From positions 151,267-215,266 of the forward strand of contig JASWJB010000035.1 of the NCBI GenBank assembly GCA_032433595.1: a stretch of DNA of 64,000 bases, written 5' to 3'. Of this stretch, positions 36,727-48,466 are shown in pieces (position 1 is the first letter of the stretch; the number at the start of each line of letters is the position of its first letter). Made by a program: the position numbers and the translations under genes. Source of the DNA: Conoideocrella luteorostrata. Taxonomy: Eukaryota > Ascomycota > Sordariomycetes > Hypocreales > Clavicipitaceae. The notes below the pieces were generated by a model that was not told the origin of the DNA, did not search any database, and worked only from the letters and a program-made list of their open reading frames with translations.

Positions 36727-37423
36727 ATGCATACTCCTCTCACGTTTGCGGCGGATCCCGACACCGATATCTGGAAAAAGCCGCCTACGCACAACGTATT
36801 TACAGGTAAGGCCACCATGTGTGCGTGCTCATTGTTGAACCTAATCTTTATATCTGATCGTCGGCACACTCCGCCCCAACATCCAATTCACACTCACTCC
36901 AGTGAGGTACAGCATGGCTGAAGTCTTTGTAGCCCCCTACCGTCCACATTCTACAGGGCCTTCGCTCAAATTCATCTCTGCCACGCTGACCTTCATTGCC
37001 ACCTCCACCCATCAATTCGACCAGGCCGGCATCCTGCTCAGCTTCACCAAGGACTCCGATCGCAAGTGGATCAAGTCGGGTGTCGAGCTCTTCAACGACG
37101 CACCCCGTCTTTCCACCGTCTGCACAGACAACTACTCTGACTGGAGCGTGTCGGATGCCCCCCGTGGAGATGAGATTCGCAGCGGCTGCAAACCTGTGAC
37201 TATTACCGTCGAGCGCCAGGAGGATGAGCTCGGTCTGAGTTTATGGGTGTACCACCTTGATGGGAGTCGGAAGACGCCGCTGCGAGAGATTACCTGGCCA
37301 TTTGGCACGGCCGGCGAGGGTTGGGAACTCGAAGTCTCGGCGGCTATTGCGAGGCCATTCAAGGACACGGAGGATAAGCTGGAGGCTACGTTTCAGAACT
37401 TTGATGTAAAGTGGAAGAATTAA
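36727..37423 (+). CDS. DUF1349 (concanavalin A-like fold) small protein
   Basis: A small cytosolic-looking protein with the lectin/glucanase-like jelly-roll of DUF1349; the function is unknown. Exon 1 is 36727-36805, the intron is 36806-36932 (GTAAGG...TTGTAG) and exon 2 is 36933-37423; 189 aa. This acceptor joins THNVFT to APYRPHSTGP in phase; the upstream acceptor before 36901 would insert about ten extra residues. Recognisable family blocks: DIWKKPPTHNVF, FDQAGILLSF, RKWIKSGVELF, LSTVCTDNYSDWS, LSLWVYHLDGSRKTPLREITWPF and WELEVSAAIARP. There is no signal peptide. Its 3' end is 36 bp from the 3' end of the convergent monoamine oxidase gene. Confidence 0.85.
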
Positions 37424-37459
37424 CTACGAGAGGCGAAGTGGTCCTATAGCATAGCATCA

Positions 37460-38824
37460 TCAGCCGTCCAACTTGGCCAACACTTCTTCTCCTGCGCGGA
37501 GCCCAGAATTGACTGCCCCCTCCATGTAACCGCTCCATTTGGTCGCCGTTTCTGTTCCCGCCCAGTGAACTCGCCCGACTGGTTTGCGCATCCATGATCC
37601 CAGACTCGTCCAAGTTCCTGGTATAGGTACCGCGGTTGGACACCCGCCAGACCATGGCTCATGCATCATCGTGTGTATGGATAATTTGGTAGGGTGGCGC
37701 CCTTGTTTGCCGAAGCTGTCCTCCAACTCCGCCCGGACAATCTCTTCCCTTTTGTCGTTGCTCATGTCAAGAAACTTAATCGCCTTGGACCCTGTCACAA
37801 AGGCTATCACCATTCCACAATTGGAGTTGAGGGGAGTTGCATCTGCAATCATACCCAAGTATCCATCGGGGCTGATAACTTCGCCGCGCAGCCCCAAGTC
37901 GCGCCAAAATGGGCTTGCATACGTCGCCACCACCTTCCAGTACTTGCCCATCAGCATGCTCTCAATCAGCTTTACCTTCTGTTGGGGAAGGGCAGGCGTG
38001 AAGGCGACCTGTAGAATATGTGGCTGTGGTGTGGCAAACACAACCTGACGACCCCTATATTGTCCCTTTCTTGTCTTAACCACGGCATGACTGTCCTTTT
38101 CGTCATCATCAACACTTATGACGGGCTCCTCCAAATGCACCGCATCACCAAGCTTCTTGTGTATGCAATTCGCAATAGCCTGCCCCCCGCCAACCATGAG
38201 TTCCATCTGCGCTCCTTGGTCAATCGTACCCAGCACGGTGAGACTCACGCCAGATTTGCAATACCACAATGCATGCAGCATGCTCACTTGCGACGTGTCA
38301 CATCCCCAAATCAGCTCAAAGGCCATTCGGGTGAGATCTCTCCCGCTTTTCGTCCACATCTTCGACCGCACCCACTCCGCCACAGTCTGATGATCGAGCT
38401 CCATGGCTTTTTCGGTCTTCCATGGCTCCTCTAGATCCACCCTGGCAGACATCCGCTCAAACGTCTTGACGACCTTGCCCGCATCGACCAGACCTAGAAT
38501 TGGCAGCGGGGGCAATAGGGAAGAGGAGTACGTCTTGCACTGGCCGCGATTTCGAAATACGCTCTTGCCCTTGATGTTGACATTGTATGTGGCGATGCTG
38601 AACTCTTCGGCCAGTTTGTGCATGTTAGGCTGCTGGACCCCGAGAAACATGCCGCCGTAGTCCTCGTAGGTTCCATCTTCGAGATGCTTGGTCCAGACGC
38701 GGCCACCGACCCGGTCGCGCGCTTCTAACAAAAGGATGGACTTGCCATTCTCGGATAGTGTTTTCGCGGCAGATAGACCGGCGTATCCAGCGCCGACAAT
38801 GATGCAGTCGAATTCCGCTGACAT
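37460..38824 (-). CDS. Flavin monoamine oxidase
   Basis: An FAD amine oxidase that should oxidatively deaminate primary amines to aldehydes with release of ammonia and peroxide. Single exon, 454 aa. The N-terminal dinucleotide-binding motif is IIVGAGYAGLSAAKTL (residues 8-23), followed by LLEARDRVGGRVWT, the amine-oxidase signature. The C-terminal FAD contact block HWAGTETATKWSGYMEGAVNSG is intact. EPWSGGCPT at about residue 395 places a Cys where mammalian MAO binds FAD covalently. There is no peroxisomal C-terminal tripeptide (ends AKLDG) and no C-terminal membrane helix. It is convergent with the DUF1349 gene. Confidence 0.93.
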   Translation of the reverse strand: MSAEFDCIIVGAGYAGLSAAKTLSENGKSILLLEARDRVGGRVWTKHLEDGTYEDYGGMFLGVQQPNMHKLAEEFSIATYNVNIKGKSVFRNRGQCKTYSSSLLPPLPILGLVDAGKVVKTFERMSARVDLEEPWKTEKAMELDHQTVAEWVRSKMWTKSGRDLTRMAFELIWGCDTSQVSMLHALWYCKSGVSLTVLGTIDQGAQMELMVGGGQAIANCIHKKLGDAVHLEEPVISVDDDEKDSHAVVKTRKGQYRGRQVVFATPQPHILQVAFTPALPQQKVKLIESMLMGKYWKVVATYASPFWRDLGLRGEVISPDGYLGMIADATPLNSNCGMVIAFVTGSKAIKFLDMSNDKREEIVRAELEDSFGKQGRHPTKLSIHTMMHEPWSGGCPTAVPIPGTWTSLGSWMRKPVGRVHWAGTETATKWSGYMEGAVNSGLRAGEEVLAKLDG

Positions 38825-40622
38825 TGGTGCTGCTAGGAGAGAAGAAGATGTATGATGCAGGTCTCCGATCAGAGTGATCTACCATGAACATGGACAGAAG
38901 AACTTGAGGTTGATGTAGTTTACGACTAAACGGCTGGCGCGTATGTTTATGTTAAGTTTCGTCGTGCCTCGTTCATGTCAGCTTACGAACCATGTGGCGA
39001 CACTTTGCCCCAACAAAGCTAGCTAAGACATGGCTGAGAACTGTGGCGCCGTAACGAGTCAACTGTCACCCTTTATTAATGGTCTGTTAGTTGAGGTCAT
39101 CGTCAACTTCAGACAACCCGGCGCAGCAGAGTTCCCAAAACGGTAATTAATGTTCATCTGGTTGTTCTGGGTCTCCGCCAACCCCGAGCCCCGACGCGCT
39201 ACTCCGTATTTAGTGTCTAATTAAGAGCTATGTTCTAGCGCGTACACAACGCCAATTGGTGTACGGAGTAACTACTGATTGCGTCCAGCACTACGTGGCC
39301 GCATCTTTCCTTCGGAATTTCGGACCTTGGCATGCATGCACTACAACTATTGTGTGTCCGGCTCCTCTATTGCAGTACACACAGAAGTCTGTCGCACTCT
39401 GTCCAGTCTCATCTATAGGTGCTGGGTTAGGCTAAGTCGCGCTTCTCGCAAGCGCATTCACACACTTTGTAGCGCTTCAACTATCAACTTATGCTGTAGA
39501 TACTGTGTGAATAGCGCCTCAAAATTCCGGTGTATGGATGGGCGAAAACACCGTGTTCGGCTTCTTTAAGGTGAATGAGAAAGCGATCGTGATGGTGTAG
39601 CAAACATGCACTTGTCTACAGTTTAACGGATTGTGGTGATAGAAGCTGGGTCTTAAGGGATTTCGGGTGGGCCGCAGATAGCCGAAGTGCGTAGTGAGAA
39701 GAAGACGCCATAAAACGACGGCAAAAGTCGGATATTTGAACCCTGATTCTACGGAACAAAAAAAAAGCTATATCACCAGAGACGATTAGGGACAATCTAA
39801 CTAACTAGTTTCGGCTGCTGAGTGCTCACGGTGTAAATTACTATGTGACTTTTGTTCATATGCAGGGTAACAGATGTGGGGGCTAGCAGGATGGGGGGTC
39901 TTTAATGTCGGCCCGATGATATCGCCTCTTTGGGCCATATACCGATCATTAATTATACCGCTGGGAAATGCAGACTGCTGCTCGGCTGTCAAAGCTTAAT
40001 GCAATGTAACTCTCGGAATATTTAAATTACAGCGATGCAACAGGACTTGGGTGCTAGGGTCTAACCTGACACCTGACACCTGACACCATCGTGGGGCCTA
40101 TCGTCCTTGCACGCTATATGAAAAGGAACATTCTCGAAAAGTCGACACTTGGGTATCAGATGAGACAGGGTTCACAGTCACTAGTATAAACGTGGGTTTG
40201 TGGCTCGGGCAGCTCTCAATCTGCACACGCCCACCCTTGAACCATGCTCAGTTACGCATATGTAGCAGGTTTTGGCTCGCTTCTAGCGGATCTACCGAAG
40301 CTTCCATGCAGCAAGGGGTAGGTATCTCGTAATTGTCTTGCAACATTGCACCTGAATCTAAGATTGGGGAGCTCCACGATCTGGCTACGGTGCACTCCCT
40401 ATAGAAAAGGGGCAATATTAGTGGAACGGAAGTCTTCGAAATGTTCTCGAAATTGTGAAGTAACTATCTATAATGCGGGTAGGCCAATTTTAATAATTAA
40501 TCCACAGTTAGGCTCGCTAAACTCGCGGGTCAGAAGCCATCCTTGTTTGCTGTGTCCGTTCCAATCAGCTGCTCTGCATTCGTATATGTGATCGTATGGA
40601 CGAAAGGTCAAACTCGAAAATC
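38825..40622. other. Intergenic, nothing recognised
   Basis: Exact 9-mer copies lie at 39200 and 39262 and a short CACCTGA triplication at about 40064-40086. No gene-like frame was found. Confidence 0.45.
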
Positions 40623-41615
40623 TCAGCCATGACCCGCCTCCCAGGCCTGAGCAAAGATGTCCATCCTCCTAACTAGGCCAATTCTCCGCGGTTCCCAGTT
40701 CAAGTACTGGTTCGCCCTGGAACTAGATACCTGGACTGACGAGCCCAGAGCTGCGAAAAGCAAGTTATCCCCGGGCCCTACAAAGTCCAGTTGAAGTGCA
40801 GCCGTCGAGCCGTACCGTGCATTTGTTGAAGCTGCAAAAGCTTCCAAGATGTCTCTCATGTTTTCGATGCTCGAGCTTAAGTTGAACACAGGATAGGTGC
40901 CGCTGCCGGCTAGTAAGGGCAACTTGGTCACTGCGGAGGATACTGCTGCGGCCACATCATCGACATGAACTAGAGAGGTCCGCGCTGACAATGTAACAGG
41001 GAGCTGTGCTACTTGCTTGCCCTCCTTCACCGCGGAAAAAATGGGCTTGAATAGCGCTGCCCAAATAGTCGATGCACGTCCATATGTCAGGGCCGGTCGC
41101 AAGATCATAACATCTAGCCATGGACGGGTTGCCAGGGCTTGGCGCTCGATCTCAGGCCGCCACTTAACCAGGTCAATGGGATCTGCCTGTGACGTTGGCA
41201 GACCGACTGGGTCAAGATCAGAAGCTTCCGTAGCGGTTTCGCCATGGACCCAAAACCCTGAGATGTACAAATACCCCAGCTTTGGCCCAGAGCCAATGCC
41301 CTGCCTCTCGTAGGACTGGGCCCTTTCTTTTCCAACCTGAGCCACCGTCTCTATTATCTTAGAACTGTCTCCTTTGGCGGATGTCGCGTCAATGACCACG
41401 TCGATGCGGTTTGTATGAACTGCATCGATGAAAGGCTGCGGCTCATTGGCTGGGTCATTCAGGATAATAGGGATGATTTCGTCTCTGACAAGGTTCCGAG
41501 CGGATGATGGTGAACGAGTTGATCCGTAGACAGTGTGATGCCCGGTCTGATGCAACGCCTTGGTGATCTGGGTTCCGAGATACCCCGTGGCGCCGAGTAC
41601 GAGGATTCGAGGCAT
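40623..41615 (-). CDS. NAD(P)-dependent epimerase/dehydratase-like (atypical SDR) protein
   Basis: A single-exon 330-aa atypical short-chain dehydrogenase. The N-terminal nucleotide-binding motif is ILVLGATGYLGTQITKAL (residues 4-21), the GxxGxxG form of extended and atypical SDRs. YLYISGFWVHGE and LRPALTYGRAS follow at the positions expected for the active-site strand and the substrate-side loop; the usual YxxxK pair is not evident, as in NmrA-like and atypical members. SLVHVDDVAAAVSSAV is the typical late block. The substrate is unknown. No signal peptide. No cluster context. Confidence 0.88.
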   Translation of the reverse strand: MPRILVLGATGYLGTQITKALHQTGHHTVYGSTRSPSSARNLVRDEIIPIILNDPANEPQPFIDAVHTNRIDVVIDATSAKGDSSKIIETVAQVGKERAQSYERQGIGSGPKLGYLYISGFWVHGETATEASDLDPVGLPTSQADPIDLVKWRPEIERQALATRPWLDVMILRPALTYGRASTIWAALFKPIFSAVKEGKQVAQLPVTLSARTSLVHVDDVAAAVSSAVTKLPLLAGSGTYPVFNLSSSIENMRDILEAFAASTNARYGSTAALQLDFVGPGDNLLFAALGSSVQVSSSRANQYLNWEPRRIGLVRRMDIFAQAWEAGHG

Positions 41616-42393
41616 GATGCTGACGTTGCGGTGATTTGAAAAGCGTATTTAGTGATTGTGCGTATGGACTTGCTCCTTGATTTAATTTGAGGAGTAGATG
41701 CAACTACTGACCTGCAGGCAGGTTGTTGTTTTCTTATCATATATTATTTAACAACTTGAAGTTGTATTGCTAGTTGTTCTTGATTTCAAATGCACGGTTT
41801 GTAATCCACCAGATAATATAATTATATCCGCACTTCACTGCCTATTTCGTCCGTATAGTTCGTCCTCTAGTAGATGTGTGACTCGAGCGGTATCCATCGA
41901 GCACCGCTGCTTACCAATGCTGCGCGGGTAAAAAGGAAACTTTATGTCTGTGCTAGGTCCTCATTTGGTGGCGCAAATGTCAAGAGATAAGACTCAGTGG
42001 GAAGAGGTTGGTGATTGCGAGATAGCATATGATTTCCTAATTGGGAATCAACTTGCGAACTTGCCCCGTATTAATCCAAGCGCAACACCCCCAGAACTGG
42101 GCTAGTTGGTGTCGCATCCAACTGCACACTGTCCTCTCTCAAATGATATTAGACGACGATAACCAAAAATGTCCGCTCAAAAGCAGCCACATCGCGGCTC
42201 TATGAAGCATATGACTCATAAACTGAGAGAGGCTTACTTAATGATTATCGCGCAGTTTGTTTCAGGGATGGAAAATCGATTTGTTGCGATCTAGGGACAA
42301 AAAATGGCATAGCCCAGTGGCCTCTTTTTGTGGTAGTTATACCCCTTTACATAGCGCGACACGATTCAATGATCCATCTTCATATCTCTATTA
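41616..42393. other. Intergenic between epimerase and first NLR
   Basis: AT-rich compared with the genes on either side. No gene, RNA or repeat was recognised. Confidence 0.4.
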
Positions 42394-45300
42394 CTAAATT
42401 CCTATTATATGCTTGATTAGAAATTTAACAACTTCTTCGCGCCTATTTCTTACTGCATATGCCAGTGTTACTATGTCTTGTTGACAAATATCATCCTCAT
42501 GGTGAAAAAACAACTTCACAACATCAATGTGCCCGTTGCTTGCGGCAAGGTCTAGCGCTGACTTGCCCTCATCATCCAGAAAGTCCACATCTGCGCCGTA
42601 ACTGAGTAGTAGCTGAACAATACTTTCGTGTCCATTACTCGCGGCGCGGGCTAGCGCTGTTTTATCTCTGTAGTCTTGCAAATCAATATCCGCGTTCTGC
42701 TGAAGCAAGAGGCGAACAATACCATCGTACCCATTCTCGGCTGCGAGAATTAGGGCTGTTGCTTCCTGGAGACTTTGTAGATCGACATTCGCGTTGTAAT
42801 GCAGCAGCAAATTAACCATCCTTTCATCCCCTCTTGCAGCCGCGTAACTCAAGGGCGTCTGATAATCCGCACAGACATCATCGCTAATTGAGTCGATATT
42901 GGCGCCGCGGCGAATGAGAAGGTTTACAACCTGCTCTCGACCGTTTTCTGCTGCGAGGGAAAGTGGCGTTTGGCCACGCATATCTCTGAAATCAATTTCG
43001 GCCCCTCTGTCTAGCAGTAGCTGTACCACACCAGCATATCCATTTAAAGCTGCATAGGACAATGCTGTTCGCCCTATCTCGCATGGCGTATTTATGTCAA
43101 ATTGAGGGAGAAGATACCCAACTATGCTGTCAAGTCCAAAATAGGCGGCTAAATGCAATCCATTCACACGACGCGAACCGTCCCAGTCGCATCTGTCATG
43201 ACGCTCGTCGTCAACGTTGTGTTCCAGAAGAAGCGACTGACTGGAGGCGTCACATTTCGGAAACGATAAAAGCAACGAGAAAACTTCTTGGCACGCTGAC
43301 CGCGCTTCCTGAAGATGGTAGCCCCAGTTCTTCGCAGCGTAGTCGTAAAACTTATACTTCGATAACCGGTCTCGGAACTCGACAAGCCCTTGGCAATCAC
43401 TAGCACAACGTCCGGCTGCGAATGTATCCAATGAGAGGTACCGCACGCAAGCTATTGCAACGCCATATTCAAGAACTTGTCTCTCCGGTATCAACGTATT
43501 CTCAAAGTAATGCTGCACTGTAAAGTGTACAAGTCGAATAATGTTCGTTTCTCTCTCAATTGTAATCAGCCCACAGCAGATGTTGGGAAAATCACTGCTG
43601 TTTTGCCACGTCTCAGGATCCAATGGGTTCTCGCCGGTTTGTATTGCGAGTGCATGTTGAAGCTCAAGAACGTTGATCGGCCGCTTGGCGAGCGTAAGCC
43701 AAGTAAAAATACGCTTGGCAAGATGTCGATGGTGTTGACTGATTCTCCTAATAGCAATTCTGTATGCTTCATTGTATGCAGACGAGCCCGATGGAAGATT
43801 TTTGAGGGCTGCCTTAACATCTTTGACAGATCCTTTGCTTATCAGATCTTCGAAGGCCAAGCGAGCCAAGAGGAACCTATCTTTCACTTAGCACTGTACT
43901 TACTCTGTGTGTTAATGCTCGTCAACTCACATGCCCTTAGCTGCAGTTATGATGGTACTCTTAACCTCTTCTGCAAGGCCTGATGTACTTAAAATATGTG
44001 CAGGAATTCGACACGCGTTGCTATCAAGATAACTTCTTATGTCGCGTTCCACAGCGGCAATCTCCAATGACTCCACCTTTTTAAACCATTTCTCAACATA
44101 GAACACGTCCTTTCTTGCGGTCATAAGTATATTAGCTGAATATGTCTCTTGGAGAGGGACTAACTCTCGCAGGAGCTCATATTGAGAGCCATTCAGTTCG
44201 TCGAGCGCATCGATAACAATAAAAACTCTCTCAAAACTTTGAACCACAGTGTGCAACATAGTTGCTACTTCTGAAAGTATTGGCTTTGACCGCGCCTTGT
44301 AATGTCTTTGATGAAAGACTTTGACGACATGTGCCAGATCTGGTCGGCTATGCAAGAGCTGCTTCAAAATGTTTGCGAGGATGTTGTCTGCCTTTTGCTC
44401 CTGTTGACGTCGGAAATCGCAATATACATAAGCAATACCTATTCCAGAGTGGCTCAGATACTTTTGTTGGAGGAAATTGATAACACTCGAGGCGGCAAAT
44501 GTCTTTCCAGCGCCAGGGATGCCGAAGCCATGGAGCACTTGGCCTGGAGTCTTCTCCCAGTGCTGGAACTCACGGGTGTCGAAGAGCCACAAGCATGTCC
44601 CTCTCTGTTTTTCCCGCAAGATCTCGTTTTGCTTAGGAGCATAATCCGTGTGCGATAACCAATCAAGTAGCTGTTCGTAATCTGCATCACGCTGATGGCG
44701 AGCGACGTACGTCATTTCTTCTTGTATGCCTAAAAGAAGAATTACTATCTAGATTTGGACTGAGAAAAGCTATAAAAGATCTAATACAAACCCAAGACAA
44801 TATCTCTCATTCTCATCTCATGATGCACCTGTTGTACGACAACACGTTGCAAGAGATCTTTCGCATATACTGCAGCTGTCATACTGGCATAGCCCCGCCA
44901 TTCAGTAGACCAAGACCTATCAGCATAGTCGCAGATTCCGCGGATAACGAGGCAAGGAACATTGTTCATTAGTCCCGCAGCTTCCATCTCAAAACAAAGA
45001 ACGTCGATATCTTCTGACAGCATGTCTCGAATGTGACTATCTTCCATAAAGGTATGCGCCGAAGCAATGAGGCCGTAGTGTATGCTTGGTTCATCTTGAA
45101 GTGAGGCCGGGGTTGCACCTATCTGAACCATTGATTTGTTGTCTAAATTCGGCGTCTCGCTTGTTGTGGGCGGTCTGCTGTACTTTTCCCGAAGTCTCAC
45201 ATTTTTTGCAATTATGGAATTGATCTTCTCGTTGATATCGCTAGCACTCCCTTCATGTCTAGCCCGGAGTTGTGTTATTGCTGCAAGCAAAGACTTTGGT

Positions 45301-45731
45301 GGTGGAGCCAAGTACTCCACGCTTTGAAAGCGGCCGGACTGAATTGTCTTCCCATAGTCATAGTGAACTACGCCACCATAGTTGGTCCCATTGTGATTGT
45401 TTGGGACGCTGACAACAACATCCCCTAATCGAATGTTGTGTTTCTTTGGGGCACCGCCGCCAACACCAACCATTAGGCAAAATCTAATGTTGGGAAACGT
45501 TGTACACATACTGTTCGCCGCGGCGGCTGCATTTGCCGCTCCGTTGCGTCCAATCGGAAGAACCACGATGACGATGTTGTGCTTTCCTAGCCGGCCCAGT
45601 ATGTAGTTGTTCTCGTCGTTTGGGCCAACAGTGGGTGGTTCGTGCTCCTCATCAAGGACTGTCAGTGCAGCCCTACACTCAGATGGAAGGACGCAAAGCC
45701 AACCAATCGTATAGATGTGAGTGTCTGACAT
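42394..45731 (-). CDS. NLR protein 1: PNP-like, NACHT, ankyrin repeats
   Basis: A predicted cytosolic NLR-type immune or allorecognition receptor of 1,073 aa. Exons are 45731-44792, 44729-43931 and 43876-42394; introns of 62 and 54 bp; the joins VLG/IQEEMTYV and AKGM/FLLARL keep phase. Residues 1-313 are a nucleoside-phosphorylase-like (PNP_UDP_1) domain: GWLCVLPSECRAAL, LMVGVGGGAP, IRLGDVVVS, HYGLIASA, CFEMEAAGLMN and LVIRGICDYAD. Residues about 375-580 are a NACHT NTPase with Walker A GFGIPGAGKT (381-390) and Walker B VFIVIDALDEL (482-492), followed by a winged-helix-like linker. From about 817 to the end come about eight ankyrin repeats (GRTALSYAALNG, GQTPLSLAAENG and so on), which are diverged from one another, unlike those of NLR 2. 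The frame is fully open, so the gene looks functional. Confidence 0.92.
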
Positions 45732-47368
45732 TGTGCGTCAAGACGATGTATATAATAGAAGTACAACAAGCTGTGGATGGCTCTTCTGGATGAAATATTT
45801 TATGAGGAATGGGGCGAAAATGGCACTTGTCAAGTGAGGAGATGTAAGAAAGTAATTTTTGTTGCAAAGAAAGGGCGAACAGAAAAAACGGTGAGCTACA
45901 CAGCCACAAGGCTGCATCTAACCAGCTGTACAACTTTGCTTTTTAGCAATCGAGGCTTTGATGACCAACAATTGGACTAGACTGGCTGCCTGATTCCGGT
46001 TGGGCGGGGCAGTAAACTTTGGTACAGCCCTCTGCCAGCCTTGTTATGCACACCGTTGGGCTTGCAAACAATGACCTGAATGCCACGTACATCGAGCTAA
46101 AGTAGCTCAAGGTAGTAACATCTAAAGTAGGGGCGGGAGAGGAAAGAATAAGGAAAAGCTCTGTGGGATTTGCTCGCCATGTGGGAGAAGAAAGAAATTA
46201 TACTGAATTCTCAATTCGGGCCAAGATAGACAGGGTGTTAAAGGAAACTTGGGTTTCAAGAGGGGGAAAAAAAGTGCCCCTAAGTCCACATGTGTCCGGG
46301 CTAAGAATGCGCGATTTGTCGTAGTGGGTGTCATGGATGTTGAGGCTGACGTTGCCCGCGCTACCTGAGTGAAGGATGAGACGATGGCATGTTGGGAATC
46401 GGAGGAAGGGGTGGCGGGCTCGACAGGGCGAAGAGGGCTGAGGAGAGAATAGTTGGAAGTTGGGGGGAGTCGATGGTCTGGGAGGCTGAAAGTGGGGCGA
46501 AGCTCAATGCCGCTGCGGGCAGGCGGTCAAAAACGGCAGCAAATTTGCAGCGATGTAACATAATCATGCGGATAGAAGAATGGTGTTGCGTTGGTTAATC
46601 TCTTGCACCTTTGGAAAGGTATTATGTCATTTATGCTATGCTCAAAAACTTCCATTTACATTTATCATCTTGGTTCGAAATAGATAGCTTCCGAAATAGC
46701 CTATAAGAATATTTTGTGATGTCCTCAAAAAGACTCGACTTGGTCTTAGAGGCGACAGTACAGGTGCTCCACGTGAAGACAACCTTGTAGATAGGAGGCA
46801 TCGAAAGAGTTTACAAGGGTTTCAAGTGCAAGTGGATATTTAAACAGGAATTTTTGCTGCAGCAGAGGTACATGTAATCGAGATCGAAAAGTCAAATTTT
46901 TGAACAAGTCAAACTTATTAGATAACCTGCACATATCCGACAGTCGGGTTTGAGACCTCACGTTTGTTCCTGAGCCATACATGAATAGTGGCCATTTATC
47001 AAAGTTGATTTGCAATACCATAACAACGATGATGTTTTCAAGAAATGCCCTGAATGCGAGGGCTATGGATAAAGTCCGTGATGCGCTCGGCGGTTCCTGG
47101 AATCTCGCACTAGCATTGTAGCTACTCTCAAGCAAAAGCATGTCCTGCTTGCATTGTGCCCCTGATTTAATTCGGAGGCATAACCAATTTTCTTACGCTA
47201 TCGCTGTGTAGATCTTTAGACACTTACTCTGGATGGAGAGAAAAGGCTTGTCACGAAGAATTACTGTAGTACAGGAATGAGAGTCCAAATGTCCCAAAAA
47301 TGCTAGCTCTGCGTACGTCTCGGGCATTTGCTGTTTTAATAAAAGTGCAAATCTGAGGCTCGGAAGCG
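45732..47368. other. Space between the two NLR genes
   Basis: No intact gene. The 3' half lies downstream of the second NLR's ankyrin array. The minus frame 47141-46746 (131 codons) has no family motif. The part next to 45731 should contain the first NLR's promoter. No effector-type partner gene was recognised. Confidence 0.4.
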
Positions 47369-48466
47369 TTATCCTGTTCTTATCTCCCATATCTCGACGT
47401 GAGCACCGTTATTGAACAGCACCTGAGGCACAGCGTCTTGTTCCTCTTCAACAGCCAGCGATAGCGGCGACCGGCCACGTTCATCCTTGGCCTCGATGCT
47501 AGCACCTTTATCAAGCAGTAGCCGAACCATAGCCTCATGTGCCTCCTTGGCAGCCAGCGATAGCGGCGTTCAGCCACATTCATCCTTGGCCTCGATATTA
47601 GCACCTTTATCGAGCAGCAGCTAAGCCACAGTCTCGTGTCCCCTCATAGCAACCCACGATAACAGCATCCGGCTATATTTATCCTTAGCCTCGATGTTAG
47701 CACCTTTGCCGAGCAGCAGCTGAGCCATAGCCTCGTGTCCCCGTATAGCAGCCCACGATAGCGGCGTTCGGCCACCTCTATCCTTAACCTCGATGGTTGC
47801 ACCTTTATCGAGCAGCAGCTGAGCTATAGCCTCGTGTCCTGTTATAGCAGCATACGATAGCGGCGTTCGACCAATTCCATCCCTGGCCTCGATGCTAGCA
47901 CCTTTATCGAGCAGTAGCCGAGCCGTAGCCTCGTGTCCCTCCTCGGCAGCTAGCGATAGCGGCGTTAGGCCACATTCATCCTCGGCCTCGATGCTAGCAC
48001 CCTTGTCGAGCAGCAGCTGAGCCACAGCCTCGTGTCCCATTATAGCAGCCCACGATAGCGGCGTTCGGCCACCTCCATCCTTGGCCTCGATGCTAGCACC
48101 TTTATCGAGCAGCAGCTGAGCCACAGCCTTGTGTCCCCTTATAGCAGCCCATGACAGCGGCGTTCGGCGACCTCCATCCTTGGCCTTGATGCTAGCACCT
48201 TTATCGAGCAGTAGCCGAACCATACCCTCGTGTCCGTCCCCGGCAGCCAGTGATAGCGGCGACTGGCCACTTTCATCCTTGGCCTCGATGCTAGCACCTT
48301 TATCGAGCAGCAGCTGAATCACAGCCTCGTGTCCCTCCATAGCAGCCCACGATAGCGGCGTCCGGCTATAATCATTGTCTTCAATGTCGGCGTTAGCGCC
48401 CTTGTCGAGCAGCAGCTTGACCATGCCCAGGTGCCCAAAATAGGCGGCAACTATAAGACTCGTAAG
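47369..48466 (-). repeat. Near-identical 99-bp ankyrin repeat array (11 units)
   Basis: Each unit encodes 33 residues of the form G-TPLS-AA--GHEAV-QLLLDKGASIEAKD. Units 2-10 share long stretches of identical DNA (the part encoding LLLDKGASIEAKD is almost unchanged), while a few positions vary from unit to unit (W/L/Y after PLS; residue pairs IR, IM, EE, IT, ME before GH; the two residues before TPLS). The last unit is degenerate (VLFNNGAHVEIWE). This is the pattern of recently amplified or homogenised repeats. Confidence 0.92.

Noticed and set aside
46746..47141. 131-codon minus frame between the NLR genes, considered as an NLR partner effector
   Set aside because: No HeLo, HET, lipase or other effector motif; composition resembles non-coding DNA.
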